From Allobosea sp. BK604 (GTDB lineage Bacteria > Pseudomonadota > Alphaproteobacteria > Rhizobiales > Beijerinckiaceae), in assembly GCF_004341515.1 (NCBI RefSeq), contig NZ_SLZF01000002.1, forward strand, positions 62,001 through 126,000: a DNA stretch of 64,000 nucleotides, read 5' to 3'. Position numbers and translations under genes: made by a program. A model generated the notes under the pieces. That model was not told the origin of the DNA. It was given only the letters and a program-made list of their open reading frames with translations, and made no database searches. The first letter of the stretch is position 1; every line of letters starts with the position of its first letter. Below, one piece after another: positions 41,649-53,100 of this stretch.

Positions 41649-44600
41649 CGGCCGCATCCTCCCCCAACAGGCGGTTCGCAAGTTCGACCAGGCCGTACAA
41701 GGGCACGATTAGCCAGTCGGGCCGGTTGCTGACTTCGTAATTCACCTCGTAGGCCGCCTTCTCGAGCATGAAGAGGTCGAGTAGATCGCGGCCAGTCTCT
41801 TCGGAGCCGAACCTTTCGGCTTCGGTGGCAAGGGTTGTGCGATACGAGTCGAGCAGAGCGACCGGCATGACGCCAGCAAAGGCCGCCCCAAGCTTAGCTA
41901 GACGGTCCTCGCGCCCGGTGGCCGCACCCGATCGCCGCGCAGCCGCGACTGCGTAATCGAGCGAGCGAAGGATGCCGGCAACGTCCCGCCAGCCGCTATC
42001 CTTGGCGCGGCGGTGCTCCAGCGGTTGTGAGGGCTCCCCCTCGAAATCAATGATCATTACGTCGCCGCTAGCGACGAGCACTTGCCCCAGATGAAAGTCG
42101 CCGTGGACACGGTGCAGCAGAGTTGATTGCCCAGACCGGCTGAGTTTAGCCACGCAGTTCAGCAGCGCGTCGCGGCGCGCCACGACGCTATCGGCCAACG
42201 CCTGTTCCTCAGGTCCGAGGTTGGCCCGGCTCCGCACCAAGTTCGCGCAAGCAGCCGTGACCCTTCCACATATTCGCTCTTGCCAAATAGCAAGCTGCTC
42301 GTCACCGACAACCGCCGGGCTGAATGCCTCGTCGTCGGACGGCTGCGCGAGCGCCAAGTGCATCTCGGCCAGGCGCTGCCCGAGCGTGCGAACAAAACTT
42401 TGATATGTCGAGAGGAGGTCCTGAAGCTCAACATCACTCCGGGTCATTTCGTCGAGCGTTCGGACTAAATAGGAGGCGGTCCACTCCCACGCGTCCCCCT
42501 CCCCGGGGATGAACGCCTGGGCGACCCCCATGACTTCCTCGTCGCCACTATCAGGCATGTGGACGATCTCGCCGAGCAGCGCCGGCGTATTGCGAAACCC
42601 GCGTTCTGTGAGGATACGCGTCATCTCAGCTTCGGGGTGCTGGCCCGGCGCGATGCGCCGGAACAACTTCAACATGACCTTGTGGTCAACGATTACGGAT
42701 GAGTTGGACTGCTCCGCCGAGAGCCACCTCACGGGATCGTCCGGAAGAACGTCGATCGAATCGAAAGCTGAGGTTGGCCTGAAGGACATATGCCCAACCG
42801 TGCTCTTGATCGTGCCGGCGCTCTTGAGAAGCGCGAGCAACTCGTGGATGAACGCGGGGAGCGTGAATGCGTCTGTGAGGAATCCTGTGCGGCGGCCGCG
42901 CCGGACGCGCGCCAAGGCAAGTTGTTGGGGCAGTGCCTGCGTCAACTCATCATCCCAGCCGATGCCCAGTGGCAGGAGGTAGCGCTGCTTCGCGCCGGCG
43001 TGCGACGTTTCGATAGCGACTAGCGCCATCTCTTTATTAGCCCCGACCCGCGCGGTGTAGGTTACCTCAGCGACGTCCAGCTGCTGATCTTTGGCCGCGA
43101 ACCAGCGCCGTTTCGCGAGATAGGGAGGCAAGATGCTGGTCTCGAACTCTCGGCGGTATTGCGGCGTGATCATCTCGTCGGGACCGCCGCGCAGCACGAA
43201 AGTGGTATAGTCCGGCAGGGGTTCGGGCGTCTGAGCGTGCCAGGAGGGGGTCTCGGCATCTCGGGCCAGAACGAACCAATAGAAGCCGTAAGGTGGAAGG
43301 GTGAGCAGATAGGTCAGTTGCCCAATGGCAGGAAAAACCGAATTTCCGAGCATCTCGACAGGGTGTCGGCCAGCGAACTCGGACAGGTCCAGCTCGAATG
43401 CCTGTGCGGAGCGCGATAGGTTTGCCACACAGAGGATCGTCTCGCCTTCATGCTCCCGCAAGTAGGCGAAGGCCTTGCGGTTCTTCGGGTAAAGGAACCG
43501 CAACTTGCCCCTGCCAAAGGCACGATGCTCCTTTCGGACCGCGAGGATGCGCCGGGTCCAATTCAGCAGGGAATGGGAGTCTCGTGTCTGTGCCTCTACG
43601 TTTACCGCCTCATAGCCGTATAGCGGGTCCATTACGGGTGGAAGCACAAGCCCCGCCGGATCCGCCCTCGAGAAACCACCGTTCCGATCCGGAGACCATT
43701 GCATGGGTGTGCGCACGCCATCGCGGTCTCCCAGGAAGATATTGTCACCCATGCCTAACTCGTCGCCGTAATAGATAACTGGCGTACCGGGCATCGAAAG
43801 CAGCAGGCTGTTCATCAGCTCAATGCGGCGGCGGTCCCTTTCCAACAATGGCGCGAGCCTGCGGCGAATACCGAGGTTGATCCGCGCGCGTCGGTCCGAC
43901 GCGTAAAAATTCCAGAGATAGTCGCGCTCCCGGTCTGTCACCATTTCGAGGGTCAGCTCGTCATGATTGCGCAGAAAGATTGCCCACTGGCAGTTGTCCG
44001 GGATCGCCGGCGTCTGCCTCATGATGTCGGTGATCGGGAAGCGGTCCTCCTGAGCAATCGCCATGTACATCCGAGGCATGAGCGGGAAGTGAAACGCCAT
44101 GTGGCATTCGTCACCCTCGCCGAAATAGGCCTGGGTGTCCTCAGGCCACATATTAGCCTCGGCTAACAGCATCCTGTCTGGGAAGGAGGCGTCGAGTTCG
44201 GTCCGGATTTTCTTGAGTACGGAATGCGTCTCCGGCAGATTTTCGTTCGACGTGCCGTCACGTTCGATGAGGTAGGGCACAGCGTCGAGCCGAAGCCCGT
44301 CCACTCCCATATCCAGCCAAAACCGCATCACCCCCAGCACGGCCTTGAGGACCGCGGGATTGTCGAAGTTCAGATCCGGCTGATGGGAATAAAAGCGGTG
44401 CCAGTAGTAGGCTCCGGCGACAGCGTCCCACGTCCAGTTCGAGCGTTCGGTATCGAGAAAAATAATGCGTGTTCCGGAGTATAGTTGATCATTGTCCGAC
44501 CAGACGTAAAAGTCGCGATGGTTCGAGCCAGGCTTTGCGAGGCGTGCGCGCTGGAACCATGGGTGCTGATCCGAGGTGTGATTGATCACAAGCTCGGTAA

Positions 44601-44928
44601 TGACGCGCAGGCCACGGTCATGCGCGGCGCGGATGAAGCGCTTCACATCGACCGCAGTGCCATAATCCGGGTGAACCGCCTTATAAGCGGAAATGTCATA
44701 GCCATCGTCGAGCCGCGGCGAAGGATAGAACGGCAACAGCCAAACTACGGTCGCGCCAAGTTCGACGATGTAATCAAGCTTCGACATAAGGCCCGGAAAA
44801 TCGCCGATGCCATCACCATTAGCGTCGAAGAATGACTTGACGTGAAGCTGGTAAATGATCGCGTCTTTGTACCATAGCGGATCGGAGGCATCAGCATTGC
44901 TCGCGCTGATCGTTTCGGTCGCGTTCAT
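41641..44928 (-). CDS. treS: Trehalose synthase fused to maltokinase
   Basis: A 1,095-residue fusion. Residues about 15-560 are trehalose synthase (GH13): [20 protein letters not shown], nucleophile Asp in [13 protein letters not shown], Glu in [13 protein letters not shown], Asp in [10 protein letters not shown]. Residues about 600-1090 are maltokinase, with [16 protein letters not shown] (catalytic HGDxH) and [16 protein letters not shown]. Together they convert trehalose to maltose and phosphorylate it to maltose-1-phosphate for GlgE. ATG 44928 overlaps the glgE stop (ATGA); the longer upstream frame lies inside glgE. The same fusion is known from other proteobacteria. Confidence 0.95.
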   Translation of the reverse strand: MNATETISASNADASDPLWYKDAIIYQLHVKSFFDANGDGIGDFPGLMSKLDYIVELGATVVWLLPFYPSPRLDDGYDISAYKAVHPDYGTAVDVKRFIRAAHDRGLRVITELVINHTSDQHPWFQRARLAKPGSNHRDFYVWSDNDQLYSGTRIIFLDTERSNWTWDAVAGAYYWHRFYSHQPDLNFDNPAVLKAVLGVMRFWLDMGVDGLRLDAVPYLIERDGTSNENLPETHSVLKKIRTELDASFPDRMLLAEANMWPEDTQAYFGEGDECHMAFHFPLMPRMYMAIAQEDRFPITDIMRQTPAIPDNCQWAIFLRNHDELTLEMVTDRERDYLWNFYASDRRARINLGIRRRLAPLLERDRRRIELMNSLLLSMPGTPVIYYGDELGMGDNIFLGDRDGVRTPMQWSPDRNGGFSRADPAGLVLPPVMDPLYGYEAVNVEAQTRDSHSLLNWTRRILAVRKEHRAFGRGKLRFLYPKNRKAFAYLREHEGETILCVANLSRSAQAFELDLSEFAGRHPVEMLGNSVFPAIGQLTYLLTLPPYGFYWFVLARDAETPSWHAQTPEPLPDYTTFVLRGGPDEMITPQYRREFETSILPPYLAKRRWFAAKDQQLDVAEVTYTARVGANKEMALVAIETSHAGAKQRYLLPLGIGWDDELTQALPQQLALARVRRGRRTGFLTDAFTLPAFIHELLALLKSAGTIKSTVGHMSFRPTSAFDSIDVLPDDPVRWLSAEQSNSSVIVDHKVMLKLFRRIAPGQHPEAEMTRILTERGFRNTPALLGEIVHMPDSGDEEVMGVAQAFIPGEGDAWEWTASYLVRTLDEMTRSDVELQDLLSTYQSFVRTLGQRLAEMHLALAQPSDDEAFSPAVVGDEQLAIWQERICGRVTAACANLVRSRANLGPEEQALADSVVARRDALLNCVAKLSRSGQSTLLHRVHGDFHLGQVLVASGDVMIIDFEGEPSQPLEHRRAKDSGWRDVAGILRSLDYAVAAARRSGAATGREDRLAKLGAAFAGVMPVALLDSYRTTLATEAERFGSEETGRDLLDLFMLEKAAYEVNYEVSNRPDWLIVPLYGLVELANRLLGEDAADG

Positions 44929-47900
44929 CGCGCTGCACTTTCGGAAGAGGCTATCCGCCAGATCGAAAAAGGTTGATCGGGGTTGAGCAGGATCGTTTGA
45001 ATTTTTCCGTGCCACTCGAACCGATGGCCTTGCATCAGGTCTTCCACCGACACCGAGGCGTTGTCGGGCAAGCCAAACTCCCAAAGGGGGACCTCGATCT
45101 CCGCGTATTGAGAGGCAAAAGGATCGAGATTTACCGCGACCAGGACGATCTCATCGTCTCTCTCGGCGCGTTTCCCGAAATACAGGATGTTATCGTTAGA
45201 AGCGTTGTAGAAGGTGAGGCCGAGATGACTTTGTAGCGCGCGGTGGTAACGCCGAATTCTGTTCAGTTGAGTGATTTCAGCGACAATATTACCTGGCGAC
45301 GACCAGTCGCGCGGCTTGATCTCATACTTCTCGCTATCCAGGTATTCTTCCTTGCCCGGAAGCGCAGCTGCCTCGCATAGCTCGAAGCCAGAGTATACGC
45401 CCCAGAGACCCGAGAGCGTCGCGGCCAGCGCCGCCCGGATCAGGAAGCCGGGTCGGCCGGAGCGCTGCAGAAAGATGGGATTGATATCAGGCGTGTTGAC
45501 GAAGAAATGCGGGCGGAAGATGTCGCGTGGCGGCGCGGTGTTCAGCTCAGTAAGATACTCGGTGATCTCGGCCTTGGTGTTGCGCCATGTGAAATACGTG
45601 TAGGACTGCGAGAACCCCACCTTTCCAAGACGATACATGACCTTTGGCCGAGTGAATGCCTCCGCCAAAAAGAGCACGCCCGGGTCTCGGGAGCGGATAT
45701 CAGCGATCAGCCACTCCCAAAAGGGAAAGGGCTTGGTATGCGGATTATCGACGCGGAATAAGCGTACGCCTTCGTCGACCCAATACTGCACGACGTCGCG
45801 CAGGCCGGTCCATAGCGCAGGAATGGATCCCGTCGCATAGAAATCGACGTTGACGATGTCCTGATACTTTTTGGGCGGATTCTCGGCGTAGCGCATCGAT
45901 CCATCCGGCCGCCATTGGAACCAGTCGGGATGCTGCGTGAGCCAGGGGTGGTCGGGCGAGCACTGGATTGCGAAATCCAAGGCCAGCTCCAGGCCATGGC
46001 GCGCGGCTTCGCGGACCAACTCCCGGAAGTCTTCATGGCTTCCCAACTGCGGGTGTAGCGCATCATGGCCGCCATCAGGCGACCCAATCGCATAGGGACT
46101 GCCTGGATCCTTATCGGACGGCGTCAGCGTATTGTTGCGGCCCTTCCGGTTGGTTTTGCCGATGGGGTGGATGGGCGGGAAATAAACAACATCGAAGCCC
46201 ATCGCCTTGATCGCGGGTAACCGACCAATCACATCTCGAAACGTACCGTGTCTGGCCGGGTCTTCTGTGATCGAGCGCGGAAAAAGCTCGTACCAACTCG
46301 CGAAGGACGCACCAACCCGATCGGCCTCTATCGGGTAGGTCGTTTGAGAACCTGTCGCATGCGGCCGCGGGTCCGCGCGCTCCATCGCTCCGCGCAGATC
46401 GTCCATCAGTAGGACGCTGACGCCCTCCTCCTGCGAAGCACCCAGCTGCCTAAGAGAAGCCTCGATCACAACGCGGTCAGGCGGGGTCGCGCTTCTGACG
46501 AATTTCTCGAGGATGAGCTTGCCCTCGACGACTTCGAGCGCCACGTCGAGTCCGGCATCCCGTTTCTTCATGAGGTCACGACGATAGGTGCCGAATTCGC
46601 TCCACCAAGCCTCGATCGCGAATTGATGCTTTCCAACCCGCAACAGCGGAAAGCGAGCCTGCCATCTGTCGTTCACGACGTATTGCATCGGCGTGCGCGA
46701 CCATTCTTGCTCGTCGGCCCCACGCCACAGTAGCTCGGCCGCCAGCACGTCATGACCGTCGCTGAAAATGTCTGCCGTGACATCGACCGTATTGCCGACC
46801 GTGCCCTTCACGGGAAATCGTCCGCCATCGACGGTCGGCATTACTCCCTCGATGGCGATGCGCGCGTCTTCGCGGAATGGGCGGTCGTCGGCGGCGTCCT
46901 GATCGCCTGTCACGGGAAACCGTGGGACAAGCGGCACCAGCGTTCCCGCTGCCGGAGCCAACTCGATCGTTGCGTCGGCACGCTCAGGTCTCATTCCAAA
47001 AGACGCGGACGGGATTTGGAGATCGACCGTCACCGAGTTGATCAGGTCCCGGTTCACCACCACGAGCCGGGAAGGTCCGCCCACGCGACCCCGAGCCAGC
47101 ATCGTCTTCTTTTGTCCCAGCTCGAGCGCCTGGACGTGGCGTTCGGCGCCCTGCAGGCCCGACATGACGCCATTGATAGCCGTAATTTCCGGTTGCAAAT
47201 CGATGCCGCTTCTGAGGGCTTCGGCGAAATCGTCAGGCTCGGCGTCGCCGAATGGTGCTTCCATGCCGAATTCGAAGCCCATGGGCATCAGCCACCCATC
47301 GGCCATCAGGGCGGCAACCGTTGCTGCCATTGTCCGACGCCGTGCAGGATCACGACCGTCGCCAATGCGCTCGGTCGAAAATGGGTCTTGGGGAAAGCCG
47401 ATCAGCGCGGCTTTGGGCGCCAAATCATTGTATTCCTCAAGCAGGGATGGATCTTGCCCATTCCACCATGCCAGGGACGATGGCAAAGCATCAAAGATGC
47501 CGGAGCCTTGCGCTACCAGCGCGGACGCGACGCGCGGCATCCAACCCATTGCTGCGAACGAGGTACGGGCCTGGCGGGCCGGGGCAAGAATTTCCCGCCA
47601 AATGGCCAGGTCTATCGCCGCAGCATCATGGCAGCGCACACCAGCGACACCCATGCGCTGCCAGGCCACAACCTGCTCCTGCCAGAACGCGATTAGTTGT
47701 CTTCTCGCTTCTGCCTGCTCGAAAGCTGCACGCAGCGCGGTGCGCCGATGAATAATGCGGGGATCAAGGAACGCCGGGGTGGAAGCGGTCCAACACCCGT
47801 CAAGCTCTGCAACGAGAGCACCCTCCCCGTCCGCCCGCGTAATGGCGAGGTCCATCCAGAACGTCAGGCCATTTGAGCGGCATTGCTCCGCCAACCCGAG

Positions 47901-48116
47901 CAGGATCTCGCCGGCGTCATGGCCATTCACGCTTGTGACGTCGTCGCTCAGGAACAAATCTCGGGAGGATGAGAACGGCCACGCCAGCAAGAGGTGCGTA
48001 AACCCCATGTTTCGCGCCCGAGCGGCATGTGCTCCCCAGGACTCGGCCCCACCGCCGAGGGTGGGATGAAGGCAATAAAAAGCCGCCGGAGGGGTGTTCG
48101 TTTCTGTTCCCTGCAT
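44925..48116 (-). CDS. glgE: Maltose-1-phosphate maltosyltransferase with extra N-terminal domain
   Basis: A 1,063-residue GlgE, about 400 residues longer than the classical enzyme. The C-terminal two-thirds (from about residue 415, [20 protein letters not shown]) is standard Glg[19 protein letters not shown], nucleophile Asp in [19 protein letters not shown], Glu in [15 protein letters not shown]. The N-terminal 400 residues look like a second GH13 barrel ([20 protein letters not shown], then [14 protein letters not shown] where VDN is expected) with degenerate active site. The enzyme extends glucan from maltose-1-phosphate. It is the first gene of the operon; a near-consensus stress promoter lies 30 bases upstream. 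Confidence 0.94.
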   Translation of the reverse strand: MQGTETNTPPAAFYCLHPTLGGGAESWGAHAARARNMGFTHLLLAWPFSSSRDLFLSDDVTSVNGHDAGEILLGLAEQCRSNGLTFWMDLAITRADGEGALVAELDGCWTASTPAFLDPRIIHRRTALRAAFEQAEARRQLIAFWQEQVVAWQRMGVAGVRCHDAAAIDLAIWREILAPARQARTSFAAMGWMPRVASALVAQGSGIFDALPSSLAWWNGQDPSLLEEYNDLAPKAALIGFPQDPFSTERIGDGRDPARRRTMAATVAALMADGWLMPMGFEFGMEAPFGDAEPDDFAEALRSGIDLQPEITAINGVMSGLQGAERHVQALELGQKKTMLARGRVGGPSRLVVVNRDLINSVTVDLQIPSASFGMRPERADATIELAPAAGTLVPLVPRFPVTGDQDAADDRPFREDARIAIEGVMPTVDGGRFPVKGTVGNTVDVTADIFSDGHDVLAAELLWRGADEQEWSRTPMQYVVNDRWQARFPLLRVGKHQFAIEAWWSEFGTYRRDLMKKRDAGLDVALEVVEGKLILEKFVRSATPPDRVVIEASLRQLGASQEEGVSVLLMDDLRGAMERADPRPHATGSQTTYPIEADRVGASFASWYELFPRSITEDPARHGTFRDVIGRLPAIKAMGFDVVYFPPIHPIGKTNRKGRNNTLTPSDKDPGSPYAIGSPDGGHDALHPQLGSHEDFRELVREAARHGLELALDFAIQCSPDHPWLTQHPDWFQWRPDGSMRYAENPPKKYQDIVNVDFYATGSIPALWTGLRDVVQYWVDEGVRLFRVDNPHTKPFPFWEWLIADIRSRDPGVLFLAEAFTRPKVMYRLGKVGFSQSYTYFTWRNTKAEITEYLTELNTAPPRDIFRPHFFVNTPDINPIFLQRSGRPGFLIRAALAATLSGLWGVYSGFELCEAAALPGKEEYLDSEKYEIKPRDWSSPGNIVAEITQLNRIRRYHRALQSHLGLTFYNASNDNILYFGKRAERDDEIVLVAVNLDPFASQYAEIEVPLWEFGLPDNASVSVEDLMQGHRFEWHGKIQTILLNPDQPFSIWRIASSESAAR

Positions 48117-48145
48117 CCGGCGCCGCACTCCTGCTGAGCCAGAGC

Positions 48146-48170
48146 AACCGGTGTTTGGCGATCAGGTTCC
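48146..48170 (-). promoter_or_regulatory. Candidate stress promoter of glgE operon
   Basis: Minus strand GGAAC (48170-48166), 16-base spacer, GGTT (48149-48146); one mismatch, 29 bases before the glgE start. Confidence 0.45.
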
Positions 48171-48386
48171 GGCGCGACAACCTTTTTGAGATCTGGAATG
48201 GGTGCCCGCACCAGCATCCTCGTCGGAAGGCGACCGTCGCAGTCTCCACTGTCCTGGCGTTCCGAGCCCTGTTGGCGGCTAAGTCGGTGGACCGGCGGCT
48301 TTCTTGTTCAAAGATTTAGACCGCCTGGGCCCGAAACTTGGTGGCGCTCTTACCGTTGATGCACATCAACGGATAAGGAGATCTCG

Positions 48387-50189
48387 ATGCGGCGCGGCCA
48401 CCAAATGCCATTCGGCGCAGCTTTGGCGGCGGATGGAGTCCGCTTCGGCTTCTGGGCCCCGAGTGCCTCCCGCGTCACGCTGCTGACACACGACAGAGAG
48501 GAGGAGATGGTTGCCGATGATGGCTGGTTTCGCCTGCACGCGCGGGCCTTGGGCGCTGGAGCACTCTACAGCTTCCGCGTGGACGGAGAGGCGACGGTCC
48601 CTGACCCAGCCTCGCGCTTTCAGCCGCGTGACATCGGCGGGCCCAGTATGGTTGTGGATCCATTCGCCTATCGCTGGAGGGACGGATCCTGGCGCGGCCG
48701 CCTGTGGGAAGAAGCGGTTGTCTACGAAGCTCACGTTGGCACCGCAACGCCTGAGGGCAGCTTTACCGCACTAACAGGCAAGCTGGAATATCTGCGCGAC
48801 CTTGGTGTCACAGCCCTAGAGCTGATGCCGATCGCCGACTTCCCCGGCAGTCGTAGCTGGGGTTATGACGGCGTTCTGCATTATGCACCGGACCACGCTT
48901 ACGGCACGCCCGATGAGTTGAAGGCATTGGTCGACGAAGCACACAGCTTGGGCCTGATGGTCCTGCTCGATGTCGTCTATAATCATTTCGGACCTTCAGG
49001 AAACTACCTCCCCACCTATGCCCAAACGTTTTTTACGGAGCGCCATCAGACCCTTTGGGGCGCGGGGATCAATTATGATGGTGAGACGAGCGCGACCGTT
49101 CGCGAGTATTTCATCAACAATGCGCTCTACTGGCTCGAGGAGTATCACTTCGACGGACTTCGCTTCGACGCCGTGCATGCGATCGCCGACGACAGCGAGA
49201 AGCACATCATCGCCGAACTCGCCGAGCGTATTCGCGCGAGTTTTCCTCAGCGCCACGTCCATCTTGTGCTCGAAAACAACGCTAACGAGGCGCGCTGGCT
49301 GGGCGCCGCGGAGAGTGGGACGCCAGGGTTGTATACGGCGCAGTGGAACGATGACATCCACCACGCATGGCATCGCATCCTCACAGGCGAATCCGATGGC
49401 TATTACAGAGATTATGACAATCCGGTCGCAAGACTCGGACGCGGTTTAGCAGAAGGTTTCATCTATCAAGGCGAACACTCTCAGCATGACGGAGTGGCGC
49501 GCGGCGAACCTTCCGGGCATCTCCCGCCTTCGGCATTCGTGGCGTTCCTGCAGAACCATGATCAGATCGGCAACCGCGCTCTCGGCGAACGCCTGGGATT
49601 GCTGACCGATCAAAACAAGCTGGCTCTCGCGCGAGCGGCGCTTCTGCTCGGGCCGCAAATTCCGCTGCTCTTCATGGGAGAGGAGTGGCAGGCATCGACG
49701 CCATTCGTCTACTTCGTCGATTTTCCAGACGATCCTGATCTGGCAAATGCAGTGCGCGAGGGTCGGCGGAAGGAGTTCGGCGGGTTCGCGGCCTTCGGGG
49801 ATGAGACAGGCATCGCCGCCATTCCCGACCCGACCACCGAAGAGACGTTCGCCCGCTCGCGGCTCAACTGGGACGAAGCATTGCGCGACCCCCATTCCTC
49901 GGTGCTCGCTGAGACTAAGGCCCTGCTGCACCTCCGTCGCGATGAGGTGGTTCCACTGACGAAAACCGGCCTCCTCGACGCCCGCTGGCGGTCGCCGGGG
50001 GCTGATGCGCTCGAAATTTGCTGGCGGTTTGGTGGCGGATCTTTACGCCTTCTGATGAATTTCGGGCCCGATATCTACGTCTTCCCGGTGGAGTCAGGTG
50101 AACGAGCGATCTGGTCTAGTCCCGGTGTCGCGCTAGACGGTGATGCGACGCTTCCTCCTTGGACGGGCACCATGCTGGTGGGGAAGTGA
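48387..50189 (+). CDS. treZ: Malto-oligosyltrehalose trehalohydrolase
   Basis: A 600-residue GH13 TreZ of usual length: N-terminal CBM48-type VRFGFWAPSASRVTLLTHD, GSRSWGYDGVLHYAPDHAYG, nucleophile Asp in GLRFDAVHAIAD, acid Glu in HLVLENNANEARWL, and FLQNHDQIGNRALGERL. It releases trehalose from maltooligosyl-trehalose made by TreY. AAGGAG 7 bases before the ATG is a strong ribosome binding site. It is divergent from glgE and leads an operon with the malQ-treY fusion 4 bases downstream. Confidence 0.95.
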   Translation: MRRGHQMPFGAALAADGVRFGFWAPSASRVTLLTHDREEEMVADDGWFRLHARALGAGALYSFRVDGEATVPDPASRFQPRDIGGPSMVVDPFAYRWRDGSWRGRLWEEAVVYEAHVGTATPEGSFTALTGKLEYLRDLGVTALELMPIADFPGSRSWGYDGVLHYAPDHAYGTPDELKALVDEAHSLGLMVLLDVVYNHFGPSGNYLPTYAQTFFTERHQTLWGAGINYDGETSATVREYFINNALYWLEEYHFDGLRFDAVHAIADDSEKHIIAELAERIRASFPQRHVHLVLENNANEARWLGAAESGTPGLYTAQWNDDIHHAWHRILTGESDGYYRDYDNPVARLGRGLAEGFIYQGEHSQHDGVARGEPSGHLPPSAFVAFLQNHDQIGNRALGERLGLLTDQNKLALARAALLLGPQIPLLFMGEEWQASTPFVYFVDFPDDPDLANAVREGRRKEFGGFAAFGDETGIAAIPDPTTEETFARSRLNWDEALRDPHSSVLAETKALLHLRRDEVVPLTKTGLLDARWRSPGADALEICWRFGGGSLRLLMNFGPDIYVFPVESGERAIWSSPGVALDGDATLPPWTGTMLVGK

Positions 50190-50193
50190 CGAC

Positions 50194-53100
50194 ATGCACG
50201 ACAAACTGATCGAGACGATCGCGGAGCTCGCGGGGATCGCCAAGCAGTACAGAGATTCGTCAGGCAACTTGGTCGCCGCGAGTTTAGAGACCAAGCGGGC
50301 GGTTTTGAGTGCTCTTGGATACGATACCGCCACGGTGTCTCAGGCACAGGACGCCCTGGCCCGCCTTCAAACTCGGCAACGAACCCTGCTCGCCCCGATC
50401 GTGGTCGCCGCAGAAGGGCGGCCAACGCGGATATCGATGCGTAATAGTTCACCGCCAAGGAACGTCGAGTTTGTCGCGACAGACGAGACCGGGGGCATAT
50501 GCCAAGGGCGCATCGATTGTGAGGTGGCCCAGGGTGGGGCGGCCTTCCAGCTTCCGGCTTTACCCTTGGGCTACTGGACCCTGTCGGTGAGCTTCGACGG
50601 GCAGGAGCGGGGCCGGTGCCGGATTATTTGCGCCCCCGACCGCTGCCATGAGCCAGGATCCATCCGTCGCGGCGAGAGAGGCTGGGGCGTGACGTCACAG
50701 CTCTACTCACTTCGTTCCGACAACAATTTTGGCATGGGTGACTATGGCGATGCAGCCGCTCTGAGCGAGCGGGCCGGCAGGCTTGGTGCCTCATTCCTCG
50801 GGCTGAGCCCCGTCCACGCCCTCTTCGTCTCCGACCCCGAGAAAGCATCGCCCTACTCGCCCTCCTCGCGGCTTATGCTCGATCCACAATATCTCAATCC
50901 AAGTAATATCGACGGATTCGAGGAGCGTCGCGACGACCTCTGGCCCGGGCATGCACGGGCCCATGTCACGTCACTTCGCGAGTCTGGTCTGGTCGATCGG
51001 CGCGCGTCATGGGAGGCGAAGCGCTCTCTGCTGCAAGCAATCTGGCGGAGCTTTGACCAGCTCGGCCCGAACGAAACCTTCGCATCGTTTCGCTCGCGGG
51101 GCGGACAACCGCTGGTCGCGCACGCGACGTTCGAGGCCCTATCGGAGCTTTTCGCCGAAAGCGGCGCGAGATGGCTCGGCGATTGGCCCCAGGCCTATCG
51201 GGATGCCGGCGGCGAGGCCGTGGCACGCTTCGCAGGTGAGCACCCCGGACTGGTTGACTTCCACATTTGGCTCCAGTGGCAGGCCGATCAGCAATTGGGA
51301 GCTGCCCAAGCAGCCGCCATTGGTGCCGGCATGGACATCGGATTATTCCGTGATCTCGCGGTTGGAGTTGACGGAGCCGGCTCGGAGGTTTGGTCCGCAC
51401 CTCAGCGCTTCATGACGTCGCTATCGATCGGTGCACCGCCAGACCCCATCGGCCCAGCCGGCCAGAATTGGGGCTTGCCCCCTTTCCATCCGCTTATGCT
51501 CGAGGACGAAGGACTGGAGCCATTCAGGGCCGTGCTCGCAGCCAATATGCGCCATGCCGGCGCGATCCGGATCGACCATGCATTCCAGCTGCAACGGCTC
51601 TTTCTTATCCCGGCCGGCGCGTCTGCGAGCGACGGAGCATATATTTCCTATCCATTCAAAGCGCTCCTGGCGCTACTGCGCCTGGAGAGCTACCGGGCCC
51701 GCTGCATGGTGATTGCGGAAGATCTCGGCACCGGACCCGATGGCTTCTCGGACGCAATCATGGCCGCCGGCGTCTACAGTTACCGCGTCCTTCCCTTCGA
51801 GCGCGATGAACATGGTGCCTTCAAAACGCCGCAGGATTATCCAGAACGCGCCCTCGCCGCACTTACAACTCACGATTTACCGACGTTCAAAGGCTGGTGG
51901 AAGGGCCTCGACATCGACCTGCGCCACGCATCAGGACAACATACCGGCGCGGATGCCGATCGCGCTCGCGCCGCCCGTATTAACGACCGAGAAAAGCTCG
52001 TCGATGCGATGAGAGAGCAGCAGCTACTCGACCCGGCAGGGCAGTTTCCTGTCGAACCACCTATCGAGGCGGCCGTTGCTTATCTGGCGCGATCAAGGTC
52101 GGCGCTAGTCGCTATCCAGACCGAGGATGCAGCCGGCGAACTCAATCAAGCCAACTTGCCGGGAATGGACGCCCAGCACCCAAACTGGCAGCGCAAGCTG
52201 TCTCTCGACGTTGTTTCGCTCACTGCGACGCGGAGCAGTCTCGCGAAGCTCGCTGCGCTCTTCGCCAACGAAGGTCGAAGCGGAGAGCCCAGACCAGGCA
52301 CGGCGCTGGCGGCACCTCCTCCGCGCGCGACCTATCGCCTCCAGTTTCACCGAGATTTTACGTTCGAGCAGGCGGCGGCAATCGTGCCCTATCTGGCTCG
52401 TCTGGGCATCAGCCACGTCTACGCGTCGCCGATCCAAACGGCGCGGCCGGGGTCCCTGCATGGGTACGACATTGTCGATCACACGGGTATAAACCCCGAG
52501 CTAGGCGGGATGACTGGTTTTTTGCAACTTTCTGATGCGCTCCGAGCCCATGAGATGGGCTTGGTTCTGGATATCGTCCCCAACCATATGGGCATCGGGG
52601 GCGCCGACAATAATTGGTGGTTATCTGTGCTGGAATGGGGTCAGCATTCACCGCATGCGGCCGCCTTCGACATCGATTGGGAACGTCTTGGCGCCAACGG
52701 CAAGCTTGTCGTCCCGTTCCTCGGGGAGCGTTATGGCGAAGCCCTGGAAAATGGGCGCCTTGAGCTAAAGCTAGATGCGAACGAGGGCACACTGAGCGTC
52801 TGGCACGGCGATCACCGCTTCCCGATCAACCCCCTGACGTATCCAATCATTCTGGATCGCGCGTTGCTCCTCGCCGGCGAGTTCACCAAGCCCGGCTTTA
52901 GGGAGGCGCTAGCGATATCGTCGCGCCTGCGCACGATAGCTGACGCCGGGCCCCCGGCCAGCAACGCACACGACGCAGCCGAACACCTTAAATTGCGCTT
53001 CGCAGCTGCGGTCTCCTCATCGGTAGAGCTCGCCGAGGCGCTTCACCGCACTATCGTCCTGGTAAATGGCTCGCCTGGGATTCCGGAAAGCTTCGAGACG

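Noticed and set aside
46752-47696. A 314-codon plus-strand open frame
   Set aside because: Antisense to the GlgE N-terminal part; no ribosome binding site and unnatural His/Arg-rich composition.
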